DNA of 64,000 bases, from NCBI RefSeq assembly GCF_002002925.1, contig NZ_CP019511.1, positions 1,116,001 through 1,180,000 of the forward strand, given 5' to 3'. Source of the stretch: Sphingomonas sp. LM7 (GTDB lineage: Bacteria > Pseudomonadota > Alphaproteobacteria > Sphingomonadales > Sphingomonadaceae). Below are positions 25,308-34,652 of this stretch, one piece after another. Both the position numbers and the translations under genes were made by a program. A model generated the notes under the pieces. That model saw only the letters and a list, made by a program, of their open reading frames with translations. It was not told the origin of the DNA and made no database searches. How positions within the stretch are numbered: position 1 is the first letter of the stretch; each line of letters begins with the position of its first letter.

Positions 25308-28166
25308 TCACCCCAGCCGCGTCAGCGCCGCCGACAGCCGCTCGGCCTCGGCCGCCTTTTCGGCATGGTCCGCCCGCGCCTTCTCGACAGCCTCGGGCTT
25401 GGCCCGCTCAACGAAGCTCGGATTGTTGAGACGACCGGCAAGCCCGTCACGCTCCTTCTCCGCCGCCGCGATCGCCTTGGTCAGCCGCGCACGCTCGGCT
25501 TCGAGATCGACCACGCCCGAGAGAGGCGCATATGCAGTCAGGCCTTCCGCGCTAACCGACATCGAACCCGCAGCAAGGTCGGCCCGTATGACCGCCTCTT
25601 CGACCGAGTTCGTAAGATATGTGGGCTTGACCTTCGCCAGCCGCTCAATTGCGGCACTATTGCGAAACAAGCGGCCCCGAACTTCTACACTAACCGAATC
25701 ATCTTCAACATAGAGAATGAGTAGCGTACCCGGCGGCACATTCAGCTCCGTCCGCGCCGCACGGATCTCGCTCACCAGCCGGATCAGCCAGTCGATCTCC
25801 TGCGCCGCCGCCGGATCGAGCGCCCGGGCATCCGCCATCGGCCATTTGGCGACGATGATCTCATGATCGCGCGTGCCCATCTTCGACCACAGCTCTTCGG
25901 TGATGAACGGCATGAACGGGTGGAGCATCACCAGGATCTGATCGAGCACCCAGCCCGCCACCGCGCGGGTCTCATCGGCACCGGCGCCCGTCGCGGGCAC
26001 ACTACCCTCGCCCTGGATCACCGGCTTGATCAGCTCGAGATACCAGTCGCAGAAGCGGCTCCAGGTGAACTGGTAGATCGTGTTCGCCGCCTCGTCGAAG
26101 CGCAGGTCCGCCAGCGCAAGGTCGAGCGCCTGCACCGTCGCAACGGTCTCAGCGATGATCCAGCGATTGACCGCAAGCTCGGCCGCGGGCGGCTCGAGCG
26201 TGGTGCTCGCGCCGATCCCGTTCGACTGGGCGAAGCGCGCCGCGTTCCACAGCTTGGTCGCGAAGTTGCGATAGCCCTCGATGCGGCGCTCATCCATCTT
26301 AATGTCGCGGCCCTGGCTTTCCATCGCCGCCATGAAGAAGCGTAGCGCGTCGGCGCCATATTGGTCGATCAGCCCGAGCGGATTGACGACATTGCCCTTG
26401 GACTTGGACATCTTCTGCCCGTCCGCGGCGCGCACCAAACCGTGGAGATACAGCGTCTTGAAGGGCACTTCCTTCATGAAGTGCAAGCCCTGCATCATCA
26501 TCCGCGCATCCCAGAAGAACAGGATGTCGAAGCCCGAGATCAGCACGTCATTGGGATAGCGGCCGAGCGCTTTCACGTCCTCGTCGGGCCAGCCCATCGT
26601 CGCGAACGGCCAGAGGGCAGAGGAGAACCACGTGTCGAGGACGTCGGGATCTTGGCGGAGAACCACTGTATCGGCGTCGACAGGATTCGACCCAACATTT
26701 TGGGCAGTCCCAATCCACCCGACAATCTCGTTTCCGGCCCGGAAATTCTCGCTGTTCTGAAAGACAACCTTCAGCTTCCTGCCCGATTCCTGCTCGTAGT
26801 GGGCGAGCGCGAGGCGTCCCGCCTGTTCCTCATCCTCTGCGACGAATGGAAGATCGTCCGGCCCAAACCAAGCCGGAATCCGGTGCCCCCACCAAAGCTG
26901 CCGGCTCACGCACCAAGGCTGGATGTTCTCCATCCAGTTGAAGTACGTCTTCTCCCAGCTCTTCGGCACGATCCTGGTCGCGCCCGATCGCACCGCCTCG
27001 ATCGCCGGCTTCGCCAGCGTCGCGGCGTCGACATACCATTGGTCGGTCAGCCACGGCTCGATCACCACGCCCGAGCGGTCGCCATAGGGCGTCTGGATCG
27101 TGCGCGGCTCGGAATCATGTGCCTCGCCATCCTTGTCGACATGCGGCACGAGGAAGCCCTCGTCCTTGAGCCGCTGGACGACCAACTTGCGCGCCTCGAA
27201 CCGGTCGAGCCCGAGCAGTTCCGCCGGGATCAGTCCATCGCTGGTCTGGGTAATCTGCGCCTTGGCGTCGAGCATGTTGAGCATGTCGCGCGCCTCGATC
27301 CCGGCGCGGCGGCCGACTTCGAAATCGTTGAAGTCGTGCCCCGGCGTGATCTTGACTGCGCCCGAACCCAGTTCGGGATCGGCATGGTCGTCGGTGAGGA
27401 TCGGGATCAGCCGCCCGGTGATCGGCAGCCGCACCTTCTTGCCGACCAGCGCGGCATAGCGCTCGTCGCTGGCATTCACCGCCACCGCCATGTCGGCGAG
27501 CATCGTCTCGGGCCGCGTGGTGGCGACCTGGATGAATCCGCTGCCGTCCTCGAGCGGATAGCGCAGATGCCAGAAATTGCCCTTGATCTCGCGCGTCTCG
27601 ACCTCGAGGTCCGAGATCGCGGTGCCGAGGCCCGGATCCCAGTTCACCAGCCGCTTGTCGCGATAGATCAGCCCCTGCTTGTGCAGCTCGACGAACACCT
27701 TGAGGACCGCTTTCGAGAAGCCCTCGTCCATCGTGAAGCGCTCGTTCGCCCAGTCCATCGAGCAGCCGAGCCGGCGGAGCTGCTGGGTGATCTCGCCCCC
27801 GCTCTCTTCCTTCCACTCCCACACCTTCGCGACAAATTCCTCGCGCGTGAAGTCGGTGCGCTTGCTGCCCGCGGCGTTGAGCTGCCGCTCGACCACCATT
27901 TGCGTGGCGATGCCGGCATGATCGGTCCCGACCACCCAGCGCGCATCCTTGCCCTTCAGCCGGGCATGACGGACCAGAATGTCCTGCAGCGTGTTGTCGA
28001 GCGCATGCCCGATATGCAGGCTGCCCGTCACGTTGGGCGGCGGATTGACCAAAGTCCACGGATCGGCGCCGGGCCGCTCGGGGGCGAACAGGCCCTTGGT
28101 CTCCCAATGGCCGTACCAGCGGGATTCGATTTCGGCGGGGTCGAAGGTCTTGGGAAGCTCGGTCAT
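25308..28166 (-). CDS. valS: Valyl-tRNA synthetase
   Basis: A 952-residue class I synthetase. HIGH is at residues 51-54 ([12 protein letters not shown]) and KMSKS near 587 ([12 protein letters not shown]). The editing domain segment ([15 protein letters not shown]) and a C-terminal coiled coil ([26 protein letters not shown]) typical of ValRS are present. Last gene of the pcm-tolC-popZ-S9-valS run on the minus strand; a hairpin repeat follows. Confidence 0.98.
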   Translation of the reverse strand: MTELPKTFDPAEIESRWYGHWETKGLFAPERPGADPWTLVNPPPNVTGSLHIGHALDNTLQDILVRHARLKGKDARWVVGTDHAGIATQMVVERQLNAAGSKRTDFTREEFVAKVWEWKEESGGEITQQLRRLGCSMDWANERFTMDEGFSKAVLKVFVELHKQGLIYRDKRLVNWDPGLGTAISDLEVETREIKGNFWHLRYPLEDGSGFIQVATTRPETMLADMAVAVNASDERYAALVGKKVRLPITGRLIPILTDDHADPELGSGAVKITPGHDFNDFEVGRRAGIEARDMLNMLDAKAQITQTSDGLIPAELLGLDRFEARKLVVQRLKDEGFLVPHVDKDGEAHDSEPRTIQTPYGDRSGVVIEPWLTDQWYVDAATLAKPAIEAVRSGATRIVPKSWEKTYFNWMENIQPWCVSRQLWWGHRIPAWFGPDDLPFVAEDEEQAGRLALAHYEQESGRKLKVVFQNSENFRAGNEIVGWIGTAQNVGSNPVDADTVVLRQDPDVLDTWFSSALWPFATMGWPDEDVKALGRYPNDVLISGFDILFFWDARMMMQGLHFMKEVPFKTLYLHGLVRAADGQKMSKSKGNVVNPLGLIDQYGADALRFFMAAMESQGRDIKMDERRIEGYRNFATKLWNAARFAQSNGIGASTTLEPPAAELAVNRWIIAETVATVQALDLALADLRFDEAANTIYQFTWSRFCDWYLELIKPVIQGEGSVPATGAGADETRAVAGWVLDQILVMLHPFMPFITEELWSKMGTRDHEIIVAKWPMADARALDPAAAQEIDWLIRLVSEIRAARTELNVPPGTLLILYVEDDSVSVEVRGRLFRNSAAIERLAKVKPTYLTNSVEEAVIRADLAAGSMSVSAEGLTAYAPLSGVVDLEAERARLTKAIAAAEKERDGLAGRLNNPSFVERAKPEAVEKARADHAEKAAEAERLSAALTRLG

Positions 28167-28213
28167 GCGCGGGCTTTAGCCAGAGCGCCGCGACACGTCA
28201 CCCCCCGAGCGGA

Positions 28214-30259
28214 TTACTGCGCCGGCTTGGTATATTTCCCCAGCCACCCCAGCACTTCGCCATACCATTGCATGCTGTTCTTCGGCTTGAGCACCCAATG
28301 GTTCTCGTCGGGGAAGACCACCAGCCGCGACGGGATCTCGCGCCGCTGGAGCGCCGTGAAGCTCGCCAGCCCCTGAGTATAGGGGATGCGGAAATCCTTC
28401 TCGCCGGTGATCACCAGCATCGGGGTCTTCCACTTGGCGACATGGTGAACCGGGTTCCACTTCTCGAATGCCTCGGGGTCCTCGAAATAGGCTTTGCCCC
28501 CGTGCTCCCACTCGTCGAACCACAATTCTTCGGTCTCATAGGCCATCGCCCGCGCATCGAACACGCCGTCATGCTGGACGAGGCATTTGAACCGGTCGGG
28601 CCATTGCCCCGCGATCCAGTTCATCATGTAGCCGCCGTACGAGGCCCCCAGCGCGCAGGCATTGTCGCCGTCCAGATAGGCGAACTTGTCCGTCGCCGCC
28701 TTAAGGCCCTTTTGCAGGTCCTCGAGCGGCCAGCCGCCCCAATTGTTGCGGATCGCGTCGGTGAAGGCCTGGCCGTAGCCGGTCGAGCCGTGGAAATCGA
28801 CCGACACCACGGCATAGCCCGCGCCGGCGAACACCGCAGGGTTCCAGCGGTACGACCAGCTGTTGTTGCTCGATCCCTGCGGTCCGCCATGGACAACGAA
28901 CGCAATCGGCGCCTTCGCACCCTGGGCGAGGCTGGCGGGCTTCACTGCATAGCCCCAGACCGTGTCGTTGTTCGCGCCGGTGAAGCTGAAACGCTCGACC
29001 TTGGGCAAGTCGATCCCCGCCAGCCTGGCTGCGTTGACCGAGGTCAGCCGCTCGGCCTTCTTGCCGCTCAGCCGGTAGAAATCGTCGGGCGCGGTCAGGC
29101 TGTTCATGCTGAACACCACGCCGTTCTTCGTCGGCACCACGGCCGAGACGACGCCCTCCTGCGTCAGCCGGGTCACCTTGCCGCTCTTCGCATCGACTCT
29201 GAAGATCGGCTCTTCCTGGGTATCCTGCGCAGTCACATAGAGCGACTTGCCGTCGGGCGCCCAGGCGATCGAGGCGACCGAACGGTCCCAGTCCTGCGTC
29301 AGCGCGCGTACTTGCCCGCTGGCGAGGTCGCGCAGCATCAGCACCTGGCGATCGGCTTCGTAGGTTGCCCGCGCCATCGCGAAATACGCCAGCCACTTGC
29401 CGTCGGGCGACACGGTCGGAAGGTTGTCGGTGCCGTCATTGTCGGCAGTCAGGTTGACCGGCGCCGCCGATCCGTCGGCAGGCGCGGCGAAGATGTCGAG
29501 ATTGGTCGACGTCGCCTCGATCCGCCCGGCCTCGCGCAGTGCGAAATAGACGGTCTTGCCATCGGGGCTCCACGCCAGTTCCTCGCCGCCGCCGAACGGC
29601 TTGGACGGCGTATCTCCGATCAAGTCTCCGCCGATTGCGACGCCATTGCCGGTCGCGCCGTCGGCCCCGAACGGCAGCACGAACAGCTGCGAGCGGTCGC
29701 CATTGGCCCAGGCATCCCAATGTCGCACGAACAGCTGGTCATAGGTCCGGCCCGAACCGGCATTGGCGTCCTTCTTGACCTGGGGCAGCTCGAGGCTCGG
29801 CGCGCCGGGCTTGCGATCGGCCCAGACGAGCAGCCTGTCGCCGGTCGGCGCGACCTTGAACCCGCTGAACCCGCCGGGGATCCGGCTCAGCTGCGTCGCC
29901 GCCCCGCCGGTGACCGGCACGCCCCACACGGCATCCTCGCCGCCCTTGTCGGACTGGAAATACACCGTCGCGCCGTCCTTCGAGAATTGCGGCCCGGTCT
30001 CGTTGACCTCCGCCTCGGCGACCAGCTTCTCGGGCACCGCGCCCTTCCGGCCCAGATCGAGCCGCCACAGATCATAGCGCCCGCGATTGGCCGCGAGATC
30101 GGTTTCGCGCTGCTGCCAGACCAGCCATTTGCCGTCGGGCGACACCGCGGGTCCGCCCACGCGCGACAGCGAGGCGACATCCTGGATGGTAAGGTCCCGC
30201 GCCAGAGCCGGCACAGCAGCGGAAGCGAGCGCGACGCCCGCGAGCAGGAAATGCTTCAT
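28214..30259 (-). CDS. S9-family secreted peptidase (prolyl oligopeptidase type)
   Basis: A 681-residue serine peptidase with a signal peptide (residues 1-20, VPALA). The N-terminal half is a WD/PD40-like propeller (repeats such as SPDGKWLVWQQ, SPDGKTVYFALR, APDGKSLYVTAQ), and the C-terminal alpha/beta hydrolase domain has the nucleophile elbow GASYGGYMMNW and a C-terminal HWVLKPKNSMQWY histidine. It probably cleaves short peptides in the periplasm or outside. It sits between popZ and valS, which are usually adjacent in related genomes as far as I recall. Confidence 0.93.
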   Translation of the reverse strand: MKHFLLAGVALASAAVPALARDLTIQDVASLSRVGGPAVSPDGKWLVWQQRETDLAANRGRYDLWRLDLGRKGAVPEKLVAEAEVNETGPQFSKDGATVYFQSDKGGEDAVWGVPVTGGAATQLSRIPGGFSGFKVAPTGDRLLVWADRKPGAPSLELPQVKKDANAGSGRTYDQLFVRHWDAWANGDRSQLFVLPFGADGATGNGVAIGGDLIGDTPSKPFGGGEELAWSPDGKTVYFALREAGRIEATSTNLDIFAAPADGSAAPVNLTADNDGTDNLPTVSPDGKWLAYFAMARATYEADRQVLMLRDLASGQVRALTQDWDRSVASIAWAPDGKSLYVTAQDTQEEPIFRVDAKSGKVTRLTQEGVVSAVVPTKNGVVFSMNSLTAPDDFYRLSGKKAERLTSVNAARLAGIDLPKVERFSFTGANNDTVWGYAVKPASLAQGAKAPIAFVVHGGPQGSSNNSWSYRWNPAVFAGAGYAVVSVDFHGSTGYGQAFTDAIRNNWGGWPLEDLQKGLKAATDKFAYLDGDNACALGASYGGYMMNWIAGQWPDRFKCLVQHDGVFDARAMAYETEELWFDEWEHGGKAYFEDPEAFEKWNPVHHVAKWKTPMLVITGEKDFRIPYTQGLASFTALQRREIPSRLVVFPDENHWVLKPKNSMQWYGEVLGWLGKYTKPAQ

Positions 30260-30317
30260 GGGCGGAGATAAGCAGATGGTAGCGAACGATACAATCGCCC
30301 GCCCGCATGAGAAGGAA

Positions 30318-30836
30318 TTAGTTCCGCCCGGTGATCCGGGTGATCTCGCGGGCGACCATCGTCTCGACGATCTGCGGCAGGTTGGCGTCGAGCCAGTCGC
30401 GCAGCATCGGCTTGATCAGTTCGCGCACCAGCCCTTCGAGCGTGTCCGATCCCGCAACCTCTGGCTTCACCACCATCCGCGACAGCGCTTCGAGCGGTCC
30501 GCGCGTTGCCTCGACGGCACGTTCGGACAGGATCGGGTCGACTCGCTTCTCGCGGACTGGCGAAGCAGGCGCCTCTACCGGTGCCGCCGCGACCGGAGCA
30601 GGCGCGTCCTGGAGCTCTTCCTCGAGCTGATCGCTCAGCTCGAGAACCTCGTCCTCCTGCTCGTCCTCAGCCTCTTCGGCCTCGATTCGCGGTGCACGTG
30701 CGGTGGAGGTCGTCGCCGGACCGGTCCGGCCACGGCGGGTACGCGAAGCCACCGCCGCATCGCCTTCCTCGGCGATGATGCGTTTGATCGACGAGAGGAT
30801 CTCCTCCATCGACGGCTCGGTACTGATATCCCCCAT
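30318..30836 (-). CDS. popZ: PopZ-family cell-pole protein (DUF2497)
   Basis: A 172-residue protein with the PopZ layout: N-terminal conserved helix EPSMEEILSSIKRIIAEEG, an acidic Pro/Glu-rich disordered middle (EAEDEQEDEVLELSDQLEEE...), and C-terminal helices GSDTLEGLVRELIKPMLRDWLDANLPQIVETMVAREI that mediate multimerisation. PopZ forms polar condensates that anchor ParB and signalling proteins. The ATG is chosen at the family's usual position; a GTG three codons upstream is nearer to the AGGAG site. Between tolC and the S9 peptidase gene. Confidence 0.88.
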   Translation of the reverse strand: MGDISTEPSMEEILSSIKRIIAEEGDAAVASRTRRGRTGPATTSTARAPRIEAEEAEDEQEDEVLELSDQLEEELQDAPAPVAAAPVEAPASPVREKRVDPILSERAVEATRGPLEALSRMVVKPEVAGSDTLEGLVRELIKPMLRDWLDANLPQIVETMVAREITRITGRN

Positions 30837-30871
30837 AGCCGACACGTCTCCTGTGGCTGACCGTGGTTAAT

Positions 30872-32461
30872 TCAGGGATTTCTGGGCGTGGTGTCAACCG
30901 ATCGCTGCAACAAAGGATCCAGCGGCGCCGCGGTCACCGTCGCGCCCTGCGCCGGCGTACCGAGAGTCGGCGTGCTGGTGCCCGTCGGCGTGGGGTCGTC
31001 GCTCCAGTCGCCCCAGCGGCCGCGGACGCGCTCGTAATTGGCGGCCGGATCGTAGAGCGGCCCGCCGTCGAGCCCGAGATCCTTGGCCTCCGCACGCCCC
31101 ATCGACGCCAGCATCGTGAAGCCCGCAACATAGGCGTCGCGCTCGGCCGTCACGTAATTGACCTGCGAATTGAGCAATTCCTGCTCGGCATTGAGGATGT
31201 CGAGGATCGTGCGCGTACCGACGCTGTTCTCGGCACGGACGCCCTCCAGGCTCAACCGGTTGGCCTCGACTGCGACGCGATTCGATTCGATCACGCGCAG
31301 CGCGCCCTGGTACGATGCGAAGGTCGATCGCGCCTGCGCGATCACGCCGCGCTCGGTGAGTGTCACGCCTTCGATCGCCGCTGCCTGGCGTGCCTGTGCC
31401 TGGCGGACCTGCGCCGCGGGGCGGCCGCCCTGGAAGATCGGCAGCGTCACCTGCGCGCCGACCGTGGTCGCGAAGCCGTCGCCCTGGAGCCCCGAGGTTG
31501 CCGCCTGGCTGCCGACCGAGCCGAGATAGTTATAGTAATCGCCACCCACGCCGACGCTGACCTGCGGCAGGCGACCGGCGCGCGCGACGCTGACGTCGTA
31601 GCGCGAAGCGTCCCGCGCCAGCTTGGCGGCTTCGAGGAACGGATTATTTGCGAGCGCCGTCTGCTCCGCAACGACCACATCGTCGGGCAGATTGGGCAGT
31701 GCCGGCGGTGCGGCGAGCACGCCGGGGGGTACGCCGATCACGCGGATATAATTCTCACGGCTGCCGATCAGCCGTGCCTCGGCCGTGCGCAGCTGGCTCT
31801 GCGCCAGCGCGAGTCGCGCCTCGGACTGGGCGACGTCGGTGCGGGTCAGATCGCCGACTTCGAACCGGTCGCGCGTCGCCTGGAGGTTGACCTCGAGCAC
31901 GCGGCTATTCTGCTGGTTGAGCCGGACGATTGCCTCGTCGCGAAGCACGTCGACATAGACAGTGACCGCCTGGGTGAAGATATCCGATTCAGCGCCGCGC
32001 AGATTGGCCTGCCCCGCCTCGACTCGCGTCTCGGCCGCGCGCACCGAATTGCGCACCGCGCCGCCGTTGAACACCGGCACCGACAGGTCTAGTCCCAGCC
32101 GTCCGTTCCGGCTCGGCCCGAAGGTCGCGTCGGTATCGTACAGGCTGTTGCTGAGCGATCCGGTCGAACTCACGCCCGGCCGCCCCTGCGACCGCGCGAT
32201 CGGGACATTCTCGTCATTGGCGCGCTGGTTGGCGCGCTCCCCGGCAAGGTCGGGATTGGTCTTGTACGCCTGGACCAGGGCCTCGCGCAGGTTCGTCGTC
32301 GGCTGCGCGGCCGGAGCCAGCGCCGAAGGCGCCGTTTGGGGAGCGGTCTGGACCGTCACTGGAGTCGACGTGCCGGTACGCGTCGTCGTGGTCTGCGCGG
32401 CAGCAGGCACGGCGAGCGCGGTCAGGCTCACGCCCAGGAGCAGGGAAGTCAGTCGCATCAA
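30872..32461 (-). CDS. tolC: TolC-family outer-membrane efflux protein
   Basis: A 529-residue outer-membrane channel protein for efflux pumps or type I secretion. It has a signal peptide (residues 1-22, VPAAAQ), and two homologous halves with long heptad helices (AETRVEAGQANLRGAESDIFTQAVTVYVDVLRD..., and NRVAVEANRLSLEGVRAENSVGTRTILDILNAEQELLNSQVNYVTAERD). The inner-membrane and periplasmic partners are not in the window. Downstream of pcm by 13 bases. Confidence 0.95.
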   Translation of the reverse strand: MMRLTSLLLGVSLTALAVPAAAQTTTTRTGTSTPVTVQTAPQTAPSALAPAAQPTTNLREALVQAYKTNPDLAGERANQRANDENVPIARSQGRPGVSSTGSLSNSLYDTDATFGPSRNGRLGLDLSVPVFNGGAVRNSVRAAETRVEAGQANLRGAESDIFTQAVTVYVDVLRDEAIVRLNQQNSRVLEVNLQATRDRFEVGDLTRTDVAQSEARLALAQSQLRTAEARLIGSRENYIRVIGVPPGVLAAPPALPNLPDDVVVAEQTALANNPFLEAAKLARDASRYDVSVARAGRLPQVSVGVGGDYYNYLGSVGSQAATSGLQGDGFATTVGAQVTLPIFQGGRPAAQVRQAQARQAAAIEGVTLTERGVIAQARSTFASYQGALRVIESNRVAVEANRLSLEGVRAENSVGTRTILDILNAEQELLNSQVNYVTAERDAYVAGFTMLASMGRAEAKDLGLDGGPLYDPAANYERVRGRWGDWSDDPTPTGTSTPTLGTPAQGATVTAAPLDPLLQRSVDTTPRNP

Positions 32462-32474
32462 TCTCTTCTTCTGG

Positions 32475-33155
32475 TCAGAAGGTGAAGGTCCGTAGGCGTC
32501 GGAAACCTGGCAGTTCGGTGCATTCGATGTCGATAAAGTCCATGAGGCCGAAGCCCCCTTCGGTACGCCGCCCGGCCGCGAGCCGGGTTACACCCCGGTC
32601 GACCACGCCGCTGAGGACGCGCCCGCCGGGCTTCACTTGCGCGATCAGCGCCTCGGGCAGTTCTTCCACTGCGCCGTCGATGATGAGCAGGTCATAGGGT
32701 CCGCCTGCCGCCCAGCCGGCATTCAGCGGCCCCTGGACGATCTCTACCTTGGGCTCGCCGGCAAGCGCGCCGCGCGCGATCGCGACCAGCGACTCCTCTT
32801 CCTCCAGCGCGACCACCGACCTGGCGAGCCGCGCGAGCACCGCCGCGGCATAGCCGCCCGCGGATCCGACCAGCAGGACGTGATCGTCGGCGCGCACCTG
32901 CGCCTCGGTCAGCAGCCGCCCGGTGGCGAGCGGCGAATTATGGTGGCGCCCGCCGACCAGCGGAAGCAGCGTGTCGCGATAGGCGAGCGCATGCTGTTCG
33001 GGCGGCAGGAAGGTTTCGCGCGGCACGCGGGCCATCGCTTCGACGACGCGCGAGTCACTCACCGCGTTGGTACGCAGCTGGCTCGCGACCATCGCATGAC
33101 GCATCGCCTCGAAGCGGTTTGCTTCGACGGGCGTGGGATCGACCGAAAGGGTCAT
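32475..33155 (-). CDS. pcm: Protein-L-isoaspartate O-methyltransferase family
   Basis: A 226-residue SAM-dependent methyltransferase that resembles the repair enzyme Pcm. Segments MVASQLRTNAVSDSRVVEAMARVPRETFLP, the SAM motif HVLLVGSAGGYAAAVLARL and YDLLIIDGAVEELPEALIAQVKPGGRVL are visible. The usual isoaspartate-binding region is shortened, as in the alphaproteobacterial homologues next to tolC, so activity is not certain. GGAG precedes the second of two adjacent ATGs at the best distance. Confidence 0.85.
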   Translation of the reverse strand: MTLSVDPTPVEANRFEAMRHAMVASQLRTNAVSDSRVVEAMARVPRETFLPPEQHALAYRDTLLPLVGGRHHNSPLATGRLLTEAQVRADDHVLLVGSAGGYAAAVLARLARSVVALEEEESLVAIARGALAGEPKVEIVQGPLNAGWAAGGPYDLLIIDGAVEELPEALIAQVKPGGRVLSGVVDRGVTRLAAGRRTEGGFGLMDFIDIECTELPGFRRLRTFTF

Positions 33156-33320
33156 CATAACTCCGGCTTTCTCGCACAACCGTATTAGTTGCGCAATACA
33201 CTTGTTGCTATCGCTGCGCTTCTATCGCGCTGCGGCGTCGCCGCCAAGCGAGGCTGCGCTCATTTTGAAACTATGTTGACATGGGCCCACCCCTCGCGCA
33301 TCTCGCCGCCTCGCTTCCGA

Positions 33321-33394
33321 GGCCCGATGGCGGAGTGGTGACGTAGAGGACTGCAAATCCTCGCACCCGGGTTCGATTCCCGGTCGGGCCTCCA
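33321..33394 (+). tRNA. tRNA-Cys (anticodon GCA)
   Basis: A 74-nucleotide cloverleaf: acceptor GGCCCGA pairs with TCGGGCC, the anticodon arm GAGGA-CTGCAAA-TCCTC gives GCA, the T arm has CCGGGTTCGATTCCCGG, and CCA is encoded. It lies convergent to the glycine-zipper gene. Confidence 0.96.
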
Positions 33395-33414
33395 GCGTTT
33401 TCCAATAGATACGC

Positions 33415-33444
33415 AAAAAAGGCGCCCGCTTCGCAGCGGACGCC
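33415..33444 (-). terminator. Rho-independent terminator of the glycine-zipper gene
   Basis: On the minus strand a GC-rich 10-bp stem with one mismatch (GGCGTCCGCT/AGCGGGCGCC) and a GCGA loop is followed by six Ts. It is 23 bases past the stop of the gene at 33467-33844. Confidence 0.85.
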
Positions 33445-33466
33445 CTTCCTGTCGTGGGATATTGGC

Positions 33467-33844
33467 TTAGCGGCGACCGCGGCAGTTGCCGCCATCGACT
33501 TCGCGGCCGAGCAATGCGCCTGCACCTGCGCCGATGATCGTGCCGGTGGTGCTGCGGCCGCGATACGAATTGCCGCGGCCAATCTCGCCACCCAGCAAGC
33601 CGCCGGCGACTGCGCCGAGGATCGTGCCGGTGGTGCCGCTGCTGCAGCGACGGTAATTGTCGCGATAGCGGTTGCCGCGATAGTTGCGGCGATACTCGCG
33701 GCGGTCGTCGCGATAGCCGCGGCCGTCGCGGTAATCGCGCTCATAATAGCCGCGGCCATAATCCTGCGCGGCGGCGGGGGTGGCGGCCATGCCGCCGATG
33801 GTGACGGTCGCGGCGAGCGCGGCAGTGAACAAAGACTTGATCAT
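33467..33844 (-). CDS. Exported glycine-zipper protein
   Basis: A 125-residue protein with a signal peptide (residues 1-26, cleavage after TPAAAQ), an Arg/Tyr-rich low-complexity stretch (RDYRDGRGYRDDRREYRRNYRGNRYRD), and two glycine-zipper repeats (GTILGAVAGGLLGGEIGRG and GTIIGAGAGALLGREVDGG). The cysteine-flanked zipper repeat is typical of Rick_17kDa/2TM surface antigens that insert in the outer membrane. A good AGGAGGATG-type site (CCGAAGGAGGATGAA) precedes the start, which favours this ATG. Confidence 0.83.
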   Translation of the reverse strand: MIKSLFTAALAATVTIGGMAATPAAAQDYGRGYYERDYRDGRGYRDDRREYRRNYRGNRYRDNYRRCSSGTTGTILGAVAGGLLGGEIGRGNSYRGRSTTGTIIGAGAGALLGREVDGGNCRGRR

Positions 33845-34009
33845 TTCATCCTCCTTCGGGGGCCGATGCCTCCACATGCCGACTCTTTTGCCACGCCGCA
33901 GATGGTGCGAGCCTGAATGCGTCCGTTAGCCGCCGTTCATCCGCTGTGGTTTTCGCGTCACTCGACCGCGGAAAAGCACGCCTCGTCGCCGCCGTTTCGA
34001 GCCGGGGGC

Positions 34010-34035
34010 GGAACAAGCGAGGATATTTGTCGGTT
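34010..34035 (+). promoter_or_regulatory. Weak EcfG-type promoter candidate
   Basis: GGAAC at 34010-34014 and GGTT at 34032-34035 are separated by 17 bases. The sigma-EcfG consensus is GGAAC-N16/17-CGTT, so the -35 is exact and the -10 has one mismatch. The site is 27 bases before the start of the zinc-ribbon gene. It is weaker than the one at 34283-34307. Confidence 0.4.
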
Positions 34036-34061
34036 TTCACCGGGATAAAGGGAGACGACGC

Positions 34062-34280
34062 ATGTATGATTTCGGCCTCCGCCAGGCGCACAGCGGCTAT
34101 CGCATCGCCTATCGCCCGCAGGAAACCAATCACTGTCCCGGATGTGGGCGATCGCACTGGATGATCGGCCGGATGACCGCCGAATGCGCGTTCTGCGGCA
34201 CCGCGCTGCCGCTCGTCGCGGGCGGGAGTTCGGGCAATGGCGTGCTGCGCCCGCGCACCGCCCCGGCGCTCGCCGCCTGA
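34062..34280 (+). CDS. Small zinc-ribbon-like protein
   Basis: A 72-residue protein with two CxxC knuckles (CPGC at about residues 25-28 and CAFC at 42-45) that could bind one zinc. The N-terminal half has YDFGLRQAHSGYRIAYRPQ. A ribosome binding site (AAAGGGAG) precedes the ATG. No family is recognised. It lies between a glycine-zipper gene and a gene with a strong EcfG-type promoter, so it may be part of the general stress response. Confidence 0.6.
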   Translation: MYDFGLRQAHSGYRIAYRPQETNHCPGCGRSHWMIGRMTAECAFCGTALPLVAGGSSGNGVLRPRTAPALAA

Positions 34281-34282
34281 CA

Positions 34283-34307
34283 GGAACGCGGGTGTGCGGG
34301 AGGCGTT
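34283..34307 (+). promoter_or_regulatory. EcfG-type general-stress promoter
   Basis: GGAAC (34283-34287), 16 bases, then CGTT (34304-34307): an exact match to the sigma-EcfG consensus of Alphaproteobacteria. It lies 33 bases before the start of the 88-residue gene and directly after the stop of the zinc-ribbon gene. Confidence 0.75.
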
Positions 34308-34340
34308 GCATGTTGCGAGACCCGCGACAGGAGCCTGTGC

Positions 34341-34607
34341 ATGACCGATATTTCCGTCACTTCACCGATCGAGCGAATCGCCCGCGTGATCGCGGCGGAG
34401 GCGCTCAGCATCAATGGCGACGGACAGGACCCCAGCGTGGGCGGCGCAGTCGATGCCGTCTGGGAAGCCGAGATCGGCCGCGCGACCGCGGTACTCCGCA
34501 CGCTGCGCGAACCGACTGCCGAGATGGTCGAGGCCGGCCGCGCTGCCGGCAGCGATCCCGCCGAGATCTGGAACGCGATGGTCCGCTCCGCGATCGCCGG
34601 CGAATAA
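34341..34607 (+). CDS. Small acidic hypothetical protein, probable stress-regulon member
   Basis: An 88-residue, Ala- and Glu-rich protein predicted to be helical and soluble (residues 8-20 and 45-88). No family recognised. A strong EcfG-type promoter is 33 bases upstream and an AGGAGCC site precedes the ATG, so it is likely induced by general stress. A perfect hairpin follows. Confidence 0.65.
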   Translation: MTDISVTSPIERIARVIAAEALSINGDGQDPSVGGAVDAVWEAEIGRATAVLRTLREPTAEMVEAGRAAGSDPAEIWNAMVRSAIAGE

Positions 34608-34619
34608 ACCCCGGAAAGG

Positions 34620-34645
34620 TCCTCTCCCCGCTTACGGGGAGAGGA
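34620..34645. terminator. Bidirectional hairpin between convergent genes
   Basis: TCCTCTCCCCG-CTTA-CGGGGAGAGGA is a perfect 11-bp stem with a four-base loop between the stops of the 88-residue gene (+) and the SDR gene (-). No T run follows on either strand, so it may act as a structural stop or be a single family A repeat. Confidence 0.6.
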
Positions 34646-34652
34646 AGCCTGG

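Noticed and set aside
32475..33179. Upstream in-frame start (MCEKAGV...) for the isoaspartate methyltransferase
   Set aside because: No ribosome binding site precedes it, while GGAG is well placed for the second of two adjacent ATGs.
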